NCBI GenBank assembly: GCA_963669295.1
Contig: OY769938.1
Location: 5,084,001 to 5,148,000, forward strand
Length of the DNA stretch: 64,000 nucleotides
Reading direction: 5' to 3'
DNA from: G963669295 sp963669295
GTDB lineage: Bacteria > Bacteroidota > Bacteroidia > Flavobacteriales_D > CALLUQ01
This document shows, piece after piece, positions 27,325 through 37,100 of the stretch. Every line of letters starts with the position of its first letter. Position 1 is the stretch's first letter. The notes beneath the pieces were generated by a model. That model was not told where the DNA came from and ran no database searches. It saw only the letters and a list, made by a program, of their open reading frames with translations. The translations under genes were made by a program, and so were the position numbers.

Positions 27325-29679
27325 TTAGTCTTTTTTAATGAAGAAGAAGGTGCCGTCTTCGTCTTCTAACCCAGCAATTTTACCAAACTTAGGCTCCTGG
27401 CTGTTGTTTTTCTTTACAGCAGCTTTCACCTTGGTTACAATTTTATCGATGGGGATACAAGAGTTAGGATTAAGCGTTAAGGCACTGGAAAATGTCTTGG
27501 TAAACTGCGAGTTATCTGAAGCCAATTCATAACCAGCTGAAGAAAATACTTGTGATGACTTAAACTTAGTGGCTTGCCAGTCGTCGCACCGTCGTTCTTT
27601 TTCGGTAGCACGCATGGCCTGGTAAAACGAAGGGCCAGATTCGCAAGCATCGGTAACCACCAACGTGTGGGTAATGTACCTGGAATACGATTGCATGCCT
27701 GCTTTTAAGGAGTTGATGTTAAAGTAGGTGAATTCATCGTCGCGCTTGGCGTTGGTGGGAATCCAGTAACCTGTTTCGTTAATGAATTTGCCATGGCCGG
27801 CATACCACACTAACAAGGAGTTTACCTTATTGCTACGCACCAAGTCGCGCAACTCGATGGAGAAGAAACGCTCCAACTGTTCTTTGCTCAGGTTCTTTTT
27901 ATGAATCACATTGTGAATCTTGTACTTGGCAAAGGCCCCTTTCATCATGCGCACATCCTTGGTAGGCCCATCAAGACTGGCAAACGATTGGTACTTGGAG
28001 TTTTCGATGAAAATCACCCATGTTTTACCCATGGGATTGTTGGCCGAAATGGTGGCTCCTTCCCTATTCAATGTGTATTCCTGATTCACTTCATTGCCAT
28101 AGATATCGATGGCCTTTACGCGAATTTTGTTTTTGTTGGCAATGCTAATAGTGGCAGAAAATTTCGGGTTCTTTTCGGTGGTTACAAAGGCAGCGTTGGC
28201 GCCTTCAATCTGAATCATTTTAATGAGGCTCTCATCTTTAATGCGTCCTTCTACATAGATATCGGGGTCGTTGCTGTCTAAATAAATTTCACCGTTGTCG
28301 GAAGCATAAGGAGCCAATAGCCTTACCACTGGCGCGTCGCCTTCTGTACGGATGGTGGTGTATTTTGTGGTGGTAGTGTTGTCGTACACATCGGTAGCAG
28401 CTATTTCAAAGGTGTTTTGATCGAGCTTTACCAATGCAATGAATTCGGGGTTGAGTTTGTTTTTGTCGAACTGAATGTCGGTGCCGTTTACTTTAATGGC
28501 TTTGATGAGGTTTTCATCTTCTACCTTCGCCTTGATGCTGGCTTCGGTGGCTTTAACCGATACGTTAACTTCGTTGTTAGCTGTAGCAGTAGGATCTACC
28601 AATACAATGGTAGGCTTGTTGCTTTCTCTACGCAACTCAAACATTTTGCCTGCTACTTCTTCCATTAGCTTTTTTGCTGCAGGGTCTTTAGCGGCCAATT
28701 CATTGAATCGTTCGTAGTCTTTTACCGCTTCCGGACGCTTAGCAATAGCTTCGTAAGCACTGCCTCGCTGGTAGTAAGCATGGTAGTTGTTGGCATCTAC
28801 GCCAATAATTTTGGTGAAATCGTTGATGGCATTTTCATTTTGCCCAAACTCGCGGTAGTAACGGCCTCGTAAAAAGTAAATGTCTACATCTTTTGGGTCG
28901 ATGGTAGTCACTTTAGAAAGGTCGTTGATGGCATTGGGGTAATCGCCTTTTTTGTAGTGTACATTGCTGCGCATGCGATAGGCGGCTTTGCTCTTAGCAT
29001 TAACGCCAATGGCCTTGTCGCACGCTTCCAATGCTTTATCGTACTTGTCTTGATGCATGCGTGCATGAGCCAACCCAATGTGCGCTGCTTCGTTTTTAGA
29101 ATCGTAAAACACCGCACGGCCAAAGCTGTATTCTGCCTCTTTATACTTTTTTAGGCTGTCGTTGGCTACTCCTTGCAAGTAGTAGTTCATGGTGGTTTTT
29201 TCCACATCCACCGCCTTATCGGCTACCGCTACCGCATTGGTAAAGTCTTTTACATTCACCATGGCTTGCACCTGGAGGTGGTAGGCCTTAAGCATCTTCT
29301 TTTCGTGGTCGATGGCTTTGGTCAGCATTTCAATGGCCGCTTTGTCTTGCTTAAGGGCAAAGTATACCCTACCAGCATCGTAATAGATGTCAGCATTCTT
29401 AGCATCGAAGGTAGTGGCTGTTTTATAATCGGCTACCGCTTTGTCTAATGCTTTCAGTTGCTCGTGCGAGGCGGCACGACCTACATAAGCATCGGCATAT
29501 TGCGGGTCCATTTCAATGGCTTTGGTATAAAAGTTAATGGCTTCCTGGTGGTTGCCAGCCTCTACATGGCTTTGTGCCGTTTTATAGAATTTCTTGGCCG
29601 TTTGGGCAAATGTCCCGAAACAGGTAACAATTAACAAAAGGGTGAGCGTAATGCGTAGCGAGTGTTTCATCATGTTCAT
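27325..29679 (-). CDS. TPR-caspase-like (peptidase C14) protein
   Basis: A signal peptide (about 1-25) is followed by eight or nine tetratricopeptide repeats (30-335), two related Ig-like modules of about 95 residues (355-445 and 450-540, sharing ATD/AID-VYDN/IYGNE endings), and a caspase-fold domain (548-784). The catalytic dyad is visible: LLVWYAGHGKF (His629) and VVTDACESG (Cys679). Exported prokaryotic caspase-like proteins (metacaspase relatives) with TPRs are common in Bacteroidota, and substrate and trigger are unknown. It is the first gene of a pair with the propeller-PP2C sensor. A -7 box at 29741-29748 and a terminator before it suggest separate control from the barrel gene upstream. 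Confidence 0.87.
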   Translation of the reverse strand: MNMMKHSLRITLTLLLIVTCFGTFAQTAKKFYKTAQSHVEAGNHQEAINFYTKAIEMDPQYADAYVGRAASHEQLKALDKAVADYKTATTFDAKNADIYYDAGRVYFALKQDKAAIEMLTKAIDHEKKMLKAYHLQVQAMVNVKDFTNAVAVADKAVDVEKTTMNYYLQGVANDSLKKYKEAEYSFGRAVFYDSKNEAAHIGLAHARMHQDKYDKALEACDKAIGVNAKSKAAYRMRSNVHYKKGDYPNAINDLSKVTTIDPKDVDIYFLRGRYYREFGQNENAINDFTKIIGVDANNYHAYYQRGSAYEAIAKRPEAVKDYERFNELAAKDPAAKKLMEEVAGKMFELRRESNKPTIVLVDPTATANNEVNVSVKATEASIKAKVEDENLIKAIKVNGTDIQFDKNKLNPEFIALVKLDQNTFEIAATDVYDNTTTTKYTTIRTEGDAPVVRLLAPYASDNGEIYLDSNDPDIYVEGRIKDESLIKMIQIEGANAAFVTTEKNPKFSATISIANKNKIRVKAIDIYGNEVNQEYTLNREGATISANNPMGKTWVIFIENSKYQSFASLDGPTKDVRMMKGAFAKYKIHNVIHKKNLSKEQLERFFSIELRDLVRSNKVNSLLVWYAGHGKFINETGYWIPTNAKRDDEFTYFNINSLKAGMQSYSRYITHTLVVTDACESGPSFYQAMRATEKERRCDDWQATKFKSSQVFSSAGYELASDNSQFTKTFSSALTLNPNSCIPIDKIVTKVKAAVKKNNSQEPKFGKIAGLEDEDGTFFFIKKD

Positions 29680-29740
29680 TTGGTTTTAAACCGAAGGATG
29701 AATTCCCCTATTTCATCGATCAATCTTGCATTATTCAAGG

Positions 29741-29748
29741 CAAATATA
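29741..29748 (-). promoter_or_regulatory. Candidate -7 box of the TPR-caspase operon
   Basis: The minus strand reads TATATTTG, an exact match to TAnnTTTG, 62 bases before the start codon and downstream of a terminator. No well-spaced -33 TTG. Confidence 0.45.
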
Positions 29749-29821
29749 GTAATATTTGATATCACATTCCATGCCAAATGTCAGGCGAAATAGTGTCTTT
29801 TTATTAACAATAGGGTGTAAA

Positions 29822-29853
29822 AAAAGTGAGGCCGTTGTATGAACCTCACTTTT
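29822..29853 (-). terminator. Terminator after the DUF5723-type gene
   Basis: A 10-bp stem (AAAAGTGAGG / CCTCACTTTT, 12-base loop) is followed on the minus strand by a T7 run, 24 bases beyond the stop of the barrel gene. Confidence 0.7.
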
Positions 29854-29876
29854 GATGATGTATAGAAGTTTGTTTT

Positions 29877-31355
29877 TTAGAATCTAAACCTTAGAAATCC
29901 GGTACTCAATGATACGGTGGGGCCGTTGCGGGTGAAGAAGGTTACCGCATCTCTTGAAGCGATGCCCGCTTCCCATGTTCCGCTTAGCGGCACAAAGGCA
30001 ATTCCTACAGGAATGTTGAGGTCGTAGTTGCCGCCAGTTACAATACCCGCTGATAAACGAATGGGGCCTGGCTTGATGTCGCCACCAACGCCAAACACAG
30101 CGTTTTCGAAGTTACCGGGTTCTTCGTTGGCAGGCATTACTACTTCTAAGCCTACTTCAATAAGGTCGCTGGCAACAATGCTGGCACCCCCACGAATCAT
30201 GGTGGGCAGCTTTACATTAATTTCTTGCAGGCCATCCCACGACAAAAAGCCGCCATCGCCTACCAGTTGCTCAGCCTGATCTACCAGGTCATAGCTGTTG
30301 ATACCTCCATTTTCAGCGTTGATCAATAATGTATCGTTGATGGAATATACGTTGCCATCCCAGGTAATGGAACCAATGTCGGTAATGGCCAATCCCAATT
30401 TTAGTTTGTTGTTGATGATGGCCGTCATGCCTATATCAAAGCCAAACCCGCTACCTACTCCTTGTGGCAAGCCGCTGTCTTGACTCTCCAACGATGAAGG
30501 GTTGCCTGTTGTAGCGGTAGGCCCATAGTTGATGTCGAAACGAGGGGTTAACGCTGAAAAAGCGGTGAGTTTACCCCCTTCAGAACGCACATCTAAAATT
30601 CCCAGTCCGGTAATGTACTTGATGCCTACCCCACCATAAAGGTCTAATCCACCACCTTCACCATCTTCACCTTCGGCAGCACTTACCAGTTTCACCCCAT
30701 AAGAGAGGTTGTATTCACGCACCCATTGCAGGTTAAATTCCGAACCGTTTAATATTTGATTAAATGGCAGAGGCACCGATACTTCTGCATAGTTGATAGA
30801 ATCGGGATTAGAAGTCAACAAAGTATCAAGGGTATTGGGATCTACATAGTAGCCCACATCAAAGTAATCGGCATTGTAGCCTTGAAATAGAATGTCGGAT
30901 ACCGTTTTACTCATTTTAGAGAACCACTGAAAGCGTTCTTTTACGGCAAAGCCAAAACCTCCTGCCTTTTCGGTGGTTACCGCTACGCCCACCCAGTTGA
31001 TGTTAACATTGGCTCCCAGCCCTGCTTGTGCAAAAGCCTCGGCAGCCGCAATCTTTTCGTCGTAGGTAAAATCGTCGGAATTGAATTTGAGCAGGTCTTG
31101 TTTTATTTCAGGCTTGGAAAGGGCGTCGGAGTGCACCGAGTAGTTGCCTTCCAGCAAACCGATGGTAACCGTTTTCCCTTCATACTTAGAGCTCCACCCC
31201 AGGTTAGCAGGGTTAATACCAATGGCCTGATAGTCGGTTAAGAAGGTGGTAGAGACACCTGCCCTACCAGTGGCGGTAAAGGCACTTCCTTCGTGCTGCG
31301 CTTGTGTTCCAATGGCAAGCGCAACCAATGCTACAATGAGTAAGGGTTTTTTCAT
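29877..31355 (-). CDS. DUF5723/FadL-like outer-membrane beta-barrel protein
   Basis: A signal peptide (LLIVALVALAIGTQAQ) is followed by GRAGVSTTFLTDYQAIGINPANLGW, the PorV/FadL-like opening in which NPANLG marks the plug region. About 470 residues of alternating strands end with TVSLSTGFLRFRF, an outer-membrane barrel C-terminus with terminal Phe. The family in Bacteroidota is annotated as DUF5723; transport or T9SS-accessory roles are only inferred. The start lies 10 bases after the GYF_2 gene, giving a two-gene transcript closed by the terminator at 29822-29853. Confidence 0.75.
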   Translation of the reverse strand: MKKPLLIVALVALAIGTQAQHEGSAFTATGRAGVSTTFLTDYQAIGINPANLGWSSKYEGKTVTIGLLEGNYSVHSDALSKPEIKQDLLKFNSDDFTYDEKIAAAEAFAQAGLGANVNINWVGVAVTTEKAGGFGFAVKERFQWFSKMSKTVSDILFQGYNADYFDVGYYVDPNTLDTLLTSNPDSINYAEVSVPLPFNQILNGSEFNLQWVREYNLSYGVKLVSAAEGEDGEGGGLDLYGGVGIKYITGLGILDVRSEGGKLTAFSALTPRFDINYGPTATTGNPSSLESQDSGLPQGVGSGFGFDIGMTAIINNKLKLGLAITDIGSITWDGNVYSINDTLLINAENGGINSYDLVDQAEQLVGDGGFLSWDGLQEINVKLPTMIRGGASIVASDLIEVGLEVVMPANEEPGNFENAVFGVGGDIKPGPIRLSAGIVTGGNYDLNIPVGIAFVPLSGTWEAGIASRDAVTFFTRNGPTVSLSTGFLRFRF

Positions 31356-31365
31356 GCGTGTGGGT

Positions 31366-32343
31366 TTATCGAAAGTCTTTGGTACTTGCCAGCACCAAAA
31401 CCAGGGTTACAATTTCAAAAAATATAAAGGCAATCCACCATTCTTCGCCATTTCTAACGCTCATCAGCATGTATGCCATCCAAAAGAGTGCGATTACAGA
31501 GGAAACAAATTTAAAGTAATAGCCCCATTTACGTGCTACAATAATGCCGATGCCCATGGCTATACTTGCTGCAGCCATGAAAATGCACAATAGGAATACC
31601 AACACTTGTGCTTCGTCGTTATGGCGAAACACACGGCTAAATATCATAGCAATGGCGGTAATGACCCAAACCGGCACCAACAAAAACTGGAGTACCCCAG
31701 CGGTGATTTGCATGCCCGTTACCCGGTGCTTTTTAGGCGTGGCCGGAGGTTGTTGATAGGGTTGCCCCTGCTGAGGTTGTTGGTAATGCTGTTCGTAGTT
31801 TTGCTGATTTTGTTGCCCTTGCTCTTCCATGGGTGGTGGCTGTGGAGGAGTAGCTGTTTCGGCTTGTGATTCTTCTGCCTGAGGTTCTTTGGGGGGCTGA
31901 AGTGTTTCAAACAATCCATTCACCACCGTGGCTTTCATCCAGTCGTCCATGCCCTCACGCCACACATAATCATCGGCCGTGAGCTGCCCTTGCTTTACCA
32001 ATGCAAACAACTCTACCCTGTTTACCGGGCCTTGCTGTTTACCGGCATTGCCATAGTACCATACCAATGGCTTGAGTTTTCGGGTTAACTTCTCTTCTAC
32101 ACTCAATAGCATGGTGCGCGAAGCAAACCGCTGCTCGTCGTGTTCAATCATTGCTACCACCTCATTGGGCAGCTTTGCGAATATGGATTGTAGGGTTTCG
32201 TGGCCCGCAGGTGCTTCTCCCCTTTTTTCCAATTCATCTAATCCGTAAAGGGTTTCTTCTGCCGAAGGGTTCCCTTCCAATCGTTGCTTTAATTCTTCGG
32301 TGGTGCAAGCACGTAGGGCTTGCTCTTGTGCGTTCTGAGTCAT
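31366..32343 (-). CDS. GYF_2 domain membrane protein
   Basis: Residues 1-85 are helical. Residues 92-155 fit a GYF_2/DUF4339 domain: VWYYGNAGKQQGPVNRVELF and LVKQGQLTADDYVWREGMDDW, the W-x-Y...GP...G-x(5)-VW...W pattern. A Gln/Pro-rich linker (about 160-200) leads to four transmembrane helices (about 208-320). GYF_2 domains are thought to mediate protein contacts next to membrane modules. It is the first gene of the leftward cluster with the barrel protein. No clear promoter was found in the 156 bases upstream. Confidence 0.82.
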   Translation of the reverse strand: MTQNAQEQALRACTTEELKQRLEGNPSAEETLYGLDELEKRGEAPAGHETLQSIFAKLPNEVVAMIEHDEQRFASRTMLLSVEEKLTRKLKPLVWYYGNAGKQQGPVNRVELFALVKQGQLTADDYVWREGMDDWMKATVVNGLFETLQPPKEPQAEESQAETATPPQPPPMEEQGQQNQQNYEQHYQQPQQGQPYQQPPATPKKHRVTGMQITAGVLQFLLVPVWVITAIAMIFSRVFRHNDEAQVLVFLLCIFMAAASIAMGIGIIVARKWGYYFKFVSSVIALFWMAYMLMSVRNGEEWWIAFIFFEIVTLVLVLASTKDFR

Positions 32344-32499
32344 AAACAGCCTATTCGGATTACAAGTTAAAAAAAAAGATGGTTTTAACTTGAGGGAGTA
32401 ATGATAAACACAAAAAGTAGGGGGGCAACATCATGGCTAACATATTTTAAAGGGATTTTTTTTTATCTTTTGTGAATTGAACCACTAAAACCCTAAGCA

Positions 32500-33402
32500 A
32501 TGACTATTGAAGAATTACACGAAGAAATTGATGCCATCAATGCACAAATCAAAGCCAATAACCTACGGTGGGAAGCCGGACTTACCGGTATAAGTCATCT
32601 TACCTCCGAGCAATTTGCTCAACGGCTTGGTGCCATTCCCGAACAGCCGCCTATTACTGATATGCAGTTAGATCTTACCAGTTTGCCTGGAGCGGTGGAT
32701 TGGAATAGTCAAAACTATGTATTCCCAGTAGAGGATCAAGCGCAGTGCAACTCTTGCGTAGGGTTTTCTACCAGTCAGTGTGTGGCTGCCAACGCCTTGA
32801 TTGCCCAGCAATCTCCTATTCCTGAAGGCATCAATGGAACGATATTTATCGCTACTTATATGCCTTCTCCAGCCCCTCCCTATTTTTGTACTGGAAACAA
32901 TTGTACTGCGGGAATGCTGATGAGCACTGCCCTCGATTACATCCAGAATAGCGGCAACGAGTACCTCACTACTGTTCCTTATTATAACCCTATTCATGTG
33001 ATCAGCTACCAGGCCATTTGCCCTACCCTACCTGGTGATGATACCGTGTATCAAATCTCTGGCTGGTTTTATCAAACCAATACCAATCAGATTAAGGCCT
33101 GGCTGGCGCAACAGGGCACGATGGTTACCAGCATGGAGGTTTACCCCAGCTTTAAGAATTACCCTACTATCAACCCTTCTCAAAGCCCTGTTTATGAACC
33201 ATTGCCTGGCGAAACGCCTATTGGTAATCACGCTGTTCATGTGGTAGGCTATAACGAAGCGCTACAAGCATGGGTTTGTCAAAACAGTTGGGGAACAGAT
33301 TGGGGGCTTGATGGTTACTTTTATGTGGCTTACAACACTTGTAATATCATTGGCATGTATGGCATCAATGGGTTTACACAAAACCCTATTCCTACGCCTT
33401 AA
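32500..33402 (+). CDS. Papain-family (C1A) cysteine protease without signal peptide
   Basis: The catalytic set is complete: oxyanion Gln80 and Cys86 in VEDQAQCNSCVGFS, His244 in GNHAVHVVGY and Asn262 in CQNSWGTDWG. Preceding the core, residues 1-50 form a short helical stretch (IEELHEEIDAINAQIK, LTSEQFAQRLG) resembling a reduced I29 inhibitor prosegment, and PGAVDWNSQN marks the usual mature N-terminus. No signal peptide is visible, unlike typical secreted papains, so it may act in the cytosol, be exported by a non-Sec route, or be a delivered effector. The 3' end shares four bases (TTAA) with the convergent DUF6155-like gene. Confidence 0.87.
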   Translation: MTIEELHEEIDAINAQIKANNLRWEAGLTGISHLTSEQFAQRLGAIPEQPPITDMQLDLTSLPGAVDWNSQNYVFPVEDQAQCNSCVGFSTSQCVAANALIAQQSPIPEGINGTIFIATYMPSPAPPYFCTGNNCTAGMLMSTALDYIQNSGNEYLTTVPYYNPIHVISYQAICPTLPGDDTVYQISGWFYQTNTNQIKAWLAQQGTMVTSMEVYPSFKNYPTINPSQSPVYEPLPGETPIGNHAVHVVGYNEALQAWVCQNSWGTDWGLDGYFYVAYNTCNIIGMYGINGFTQNPIPTP

Positions 33403-33911
33403 CGTACTGTGGTTACTTCTTGCTCAAAGGCCCAGGCATTGATCCAATCTTGTGTTTTGGCCGTTTCCACAATACGGCCAATGCGTGGTCCAAATTCTTG
33501 CAGCAAACCGTGTTGCTCAACGTGCTTCACTGCTTCGCGAAATGATTTGAGCATGCTGGCATAAAACGAGGCTTGTTTTATGGTTTTATCGGCACAATAG
33601 GTTTGTGCTACCTCGATGTTATACAGCATCAAATCGGCCGTAATGGATGGCTCTACCCCCAATTGCAAGTAATGCTTAATTTGTTTTTGTGCTACCGATC
33701 GTCGGGCTTTGGGCCTACGCCCACTGGTAGGAAAGTACTCTTTCGAAATCTTAAACTTGCTTTCTTCCAGCAGCTTGTCTTCTTTCGGGTTGAATACAAA
33801 GTTGTAGTACACTTTTACCGGTTTAAAGCGGCCATACAAGTCGAGCAATTGCTCTTCCAACTGCTCTTTCGAAAGCTCTTTCAGGTATTTCTTTAGCTCT
33901 ATTTTACTCAT
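33399..33911 (-). CDS. DUF6155-like protein
   Basis: Start set at MSKIELKKYLKELSKEQLEEQLLDLYGRF, seven codons inside the longest frame. The 170-residue helical protein with the opening MSKxxLKKYLxxLxKxQL matches what I recall of DUF6155 proteins of Bacteroidota and Firmicutes; function unknown. The middle holds a basic patch (SGRRPKARRSVAQKQIKHYL), which may contact nucleic acid. It is convergent with the papain-like gene and divergent from the 1271-residue gene. Confidence 0.72.
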   Translation of the reverse strand: MSKIELKKYLKELSKEQLEEQLLDLYGRFKPVKVYYNFVFNPKEDKLLEESKFKISKEYFPTSGRRPKARRSVAQKQIKHYLQLGVEPSITADLMLYNIEVAQTYCADKTIKQASFYASMLKSFREAVKHVEQHGLLQEFGPRIGRIVETAKTQDWINAWAFEQEVTTVR

Positions 33912-34145
33912 TTGCGATAAAGCTAATAACATTGACGATTAAAATGAAATGCCGGTATGGCTGAATGCATAGCACACCTCATTTTAAATGTAAACTCCTG
34001 CTATTCAACACAATTAAATTTGCCGAAACAAAAACTGACGAAATAAAGCTTTTCTGCTTTCCATGCTATTTCAAAATTCCTTAATTTCATAGGGTAAAAT
34101 CAACACATCGCCCCCTGGCGATAACAACCACTTAAAAACCAAACC

Positions 34146-37100
34146 ATGAGTCGTACCCCTACGTTCGATAACCTCATTCATAGTCGTAACATTACCGATT
34201 GGGAAGCAGTAGATTTATCTGCCACCTCTTCCAATTGGGAAAAAACACCTGAAGGCATCGTGCAAACACAAGTTGTTGGCACCCGAAAAACAGTTTCTGG
34301 CAGCCTTTTATTATTGAACACTCCTGTTGATGAAGCTTATGCCATAGGGGTATCAACACGCACAGGAGCGCGTTATAAAACCGGAATGGTGGTCAACTTC
34401 ACGAGCTTGAATCATTACTTTTTATTTTATGTAGACCGTTATGCTGGTACCGGCAAATGCCAGGTAACCGTAGCAAAAGTGGTGGATGGTGATTTTACAC
34501 AGCTTTGCAAAGAAAAATGTGAACTTCCCACCAGTGGCCTGGCCAACTTTATGGTGGTGGCAATAAGCGACGGACTTTCTTTTTCGTTGAATGGCAATAA
34601 CATTTACGTAGTAAAGCACCAGTTGTTGAATGGAAAGGTGGGACTGTATACCCAGCAAAACGACGATGCTTTATTTACTCAGTGCCTTGTAACCACCGAA
34701 GATGCTCGTGCTACACTTCCTTCTACCAACAACTCGTGGAGCACCAGTGGTCAGCATGCTCCTACCTTGCCTTCTACCACAAACGGTAACAGCTCATTGT
34801 TACATTTCCTAAACATTAAGCCCCCTGCTTCCAAAACTCAGGTAGAATTTATGGAGGTATTTGCCGTGCCCCTCGACTCGTTTTACAATTCGTTGAACGA
34901 TGTAATACATGCCGGAAAGCCTGATAACAGCAGTGCCTTTGTAGAAAAAACTAAGCTGATCGATCAGCGCCCACGAAGGTGGTACAGAGAATTGAAATAC
35001 ATTAACGACGACCTGGCCCTGCTGAGCAAAAAGTTGTTGCGCAAAGGCAAAATGCTGAGCCTGGCCGAAGATGCTATTGATGATGAATTAGACAGCACAG
35101 GCACCAGCAGGCAACGGCTGAAGTTGTTAGAGCAAGATGCTTTTGAAAAAGAGCAAGAGTACCGAGCCGTTCAATTGGAGATAGACCAAAAGAAAGCTGA
35201 AAAAACAGCGCTGCAAAGAACCATTAAAACCAATGGCTACCTGCTACAAGATATTGGCGAAAACGATCCTTTGTATGCTGAAGGCTATACGTTCTCCATT
35301 AGTAAACCTGTGGCTAAGGGGCTGGAGTTTGAGCCTGTTCCTTTGCCCGATACTACCGATGCTTTTGATGATGCCTGGGAGGCGTTGGAAACGAAGTTAT
35401 ACAAGGCCTTGTTTAATACCGGTGCCATTAGTGAAACAGGAAAATCGTTGTACACCCTGGCACAAAAAGAACTTGTTTCGGTGGATGACAACACCTCATT
35501 GCAAGCCAAGATAAACGTGCTTGAAGCTTCTATTGCTTCCATCGATCTTGGAATTGCTGCCATACTTTCGGGCGAAGGCAATGCTCAAGAGGTGGCTGCC
35601 ATTGACGATTGGAAACTCGACAAAATGGCTTTGGAGGCAGAAAGGAACAATTACCTGCCTTTCGACCCCGATGACTATCCTATGATAACAGCTACCAGCG
35701 ATCCACTTAAAACAAGTTCTACCGCAATGGTGAGCGAATCCGAAAAATTAAGAAACTGGATTGCCACCCATGTACCAATAACCGGGGAAGAAGCCACCTC
35801 TCTCCGAAACGAAATAAGTGAGCACAACAACCAGTACGTTTTTGCTGAAGATCCTTTGGGCTATATTAACAACCTGTACATCGGCGATAATTTTGTATCT
35901 CAACTGCCTTTGTACCGCATGAAAAAACTCGTTCTTAGCCAGTTTCTTTTTGATGCCCCTTACCCCAATGGTGGTGGTTCCTACATTTTTCATGCAGGTA
36001 TTTTGCATCCTGAAATAGCACATGTTTATTCTCGGGAAGCTCATGTAATTTACGATGCTGATGGCTATCGCAGGGTATACATCAGCCAGGGATCAAAACG
36101 CCTGGCGCTCGATATCAGTAAGTTTTTTGATTACGCCATTGCTACTTGTGATGCTTACATTGCCCACCATGAGGCCAACATCGAAAACAGCACCACCGCA
36201 TTGAGCAAGCTGCGTACCGAAAGAACGTTAAAGGCCACAGAATTGCAACAGTTGAAAGACAGCGGCATCCTTCCTTTGCGCCAACAGTTTTTTACTTTTT
36301 GGAACGACCCTGAAAACGAGTTATTACAAGATATGAATTACGAATTGGTAGCTCCTGATGGTGATCCGCTGACCGACTTTTTGGTAGAGCAAGAACAACG
36401 AATTGAGCAAAAGGAAGTGGTAAAAACATACCTGTATACCCCCACTGAAGATGGTTACTACAATCAATATGGGCAAAGCCTTCGGGCATTCATCAATAAT
36501 GATCAGCTGCGGTTGCAGCCCAACGTATCGTTGTTTCCTATTATGGATGACGACGGCAACTATTCCGGCGAAGTGATTAAAGCAGTGAAGAATCCAAAGC
36601 AATCGATGGCAAAGCCCCACCTTCCGATCATTAAATTCATTGAAACGTATCAGATTGAAATTGGCTGGCAAGGTTACGGGCTCAGCGAGTTGAACCACAC
36701 CATCAACCTGTTTCCAGGGGAGATCAAGGAGTTGGTGGTGGAAAAGAAAACCTCCATTACCAAGAAGCAAGAAACTTCGCGCACTGAAGGGCAAGAGGTA
36801 AAACAACACGTTACCAGCTCGTTTGAAGACAACTTGCAGAATGAGTTTTCGGAGCAAGACAAAAGTGAAGCCAAAGACGAAAGCAAACAAAAAACAGATG
36901 CAAGCACTTCTGGCGAAAGCAATCAGTCGAGGACCTCGGAGTCGAGTCGCGACTTTTCGGCCAGTGCCAGTGTGTCGGGTAGTTTTTGGGGGGTGAAGGC
37001 CAGTGCTTCGGCCAGCGCATCGAGCAAGCGCAAAAACACCAGTGCTTCTAGCACCAAGCGGGCCTTTTCTATGGCACAATCGCGCGAAGGACTCCGTGCC

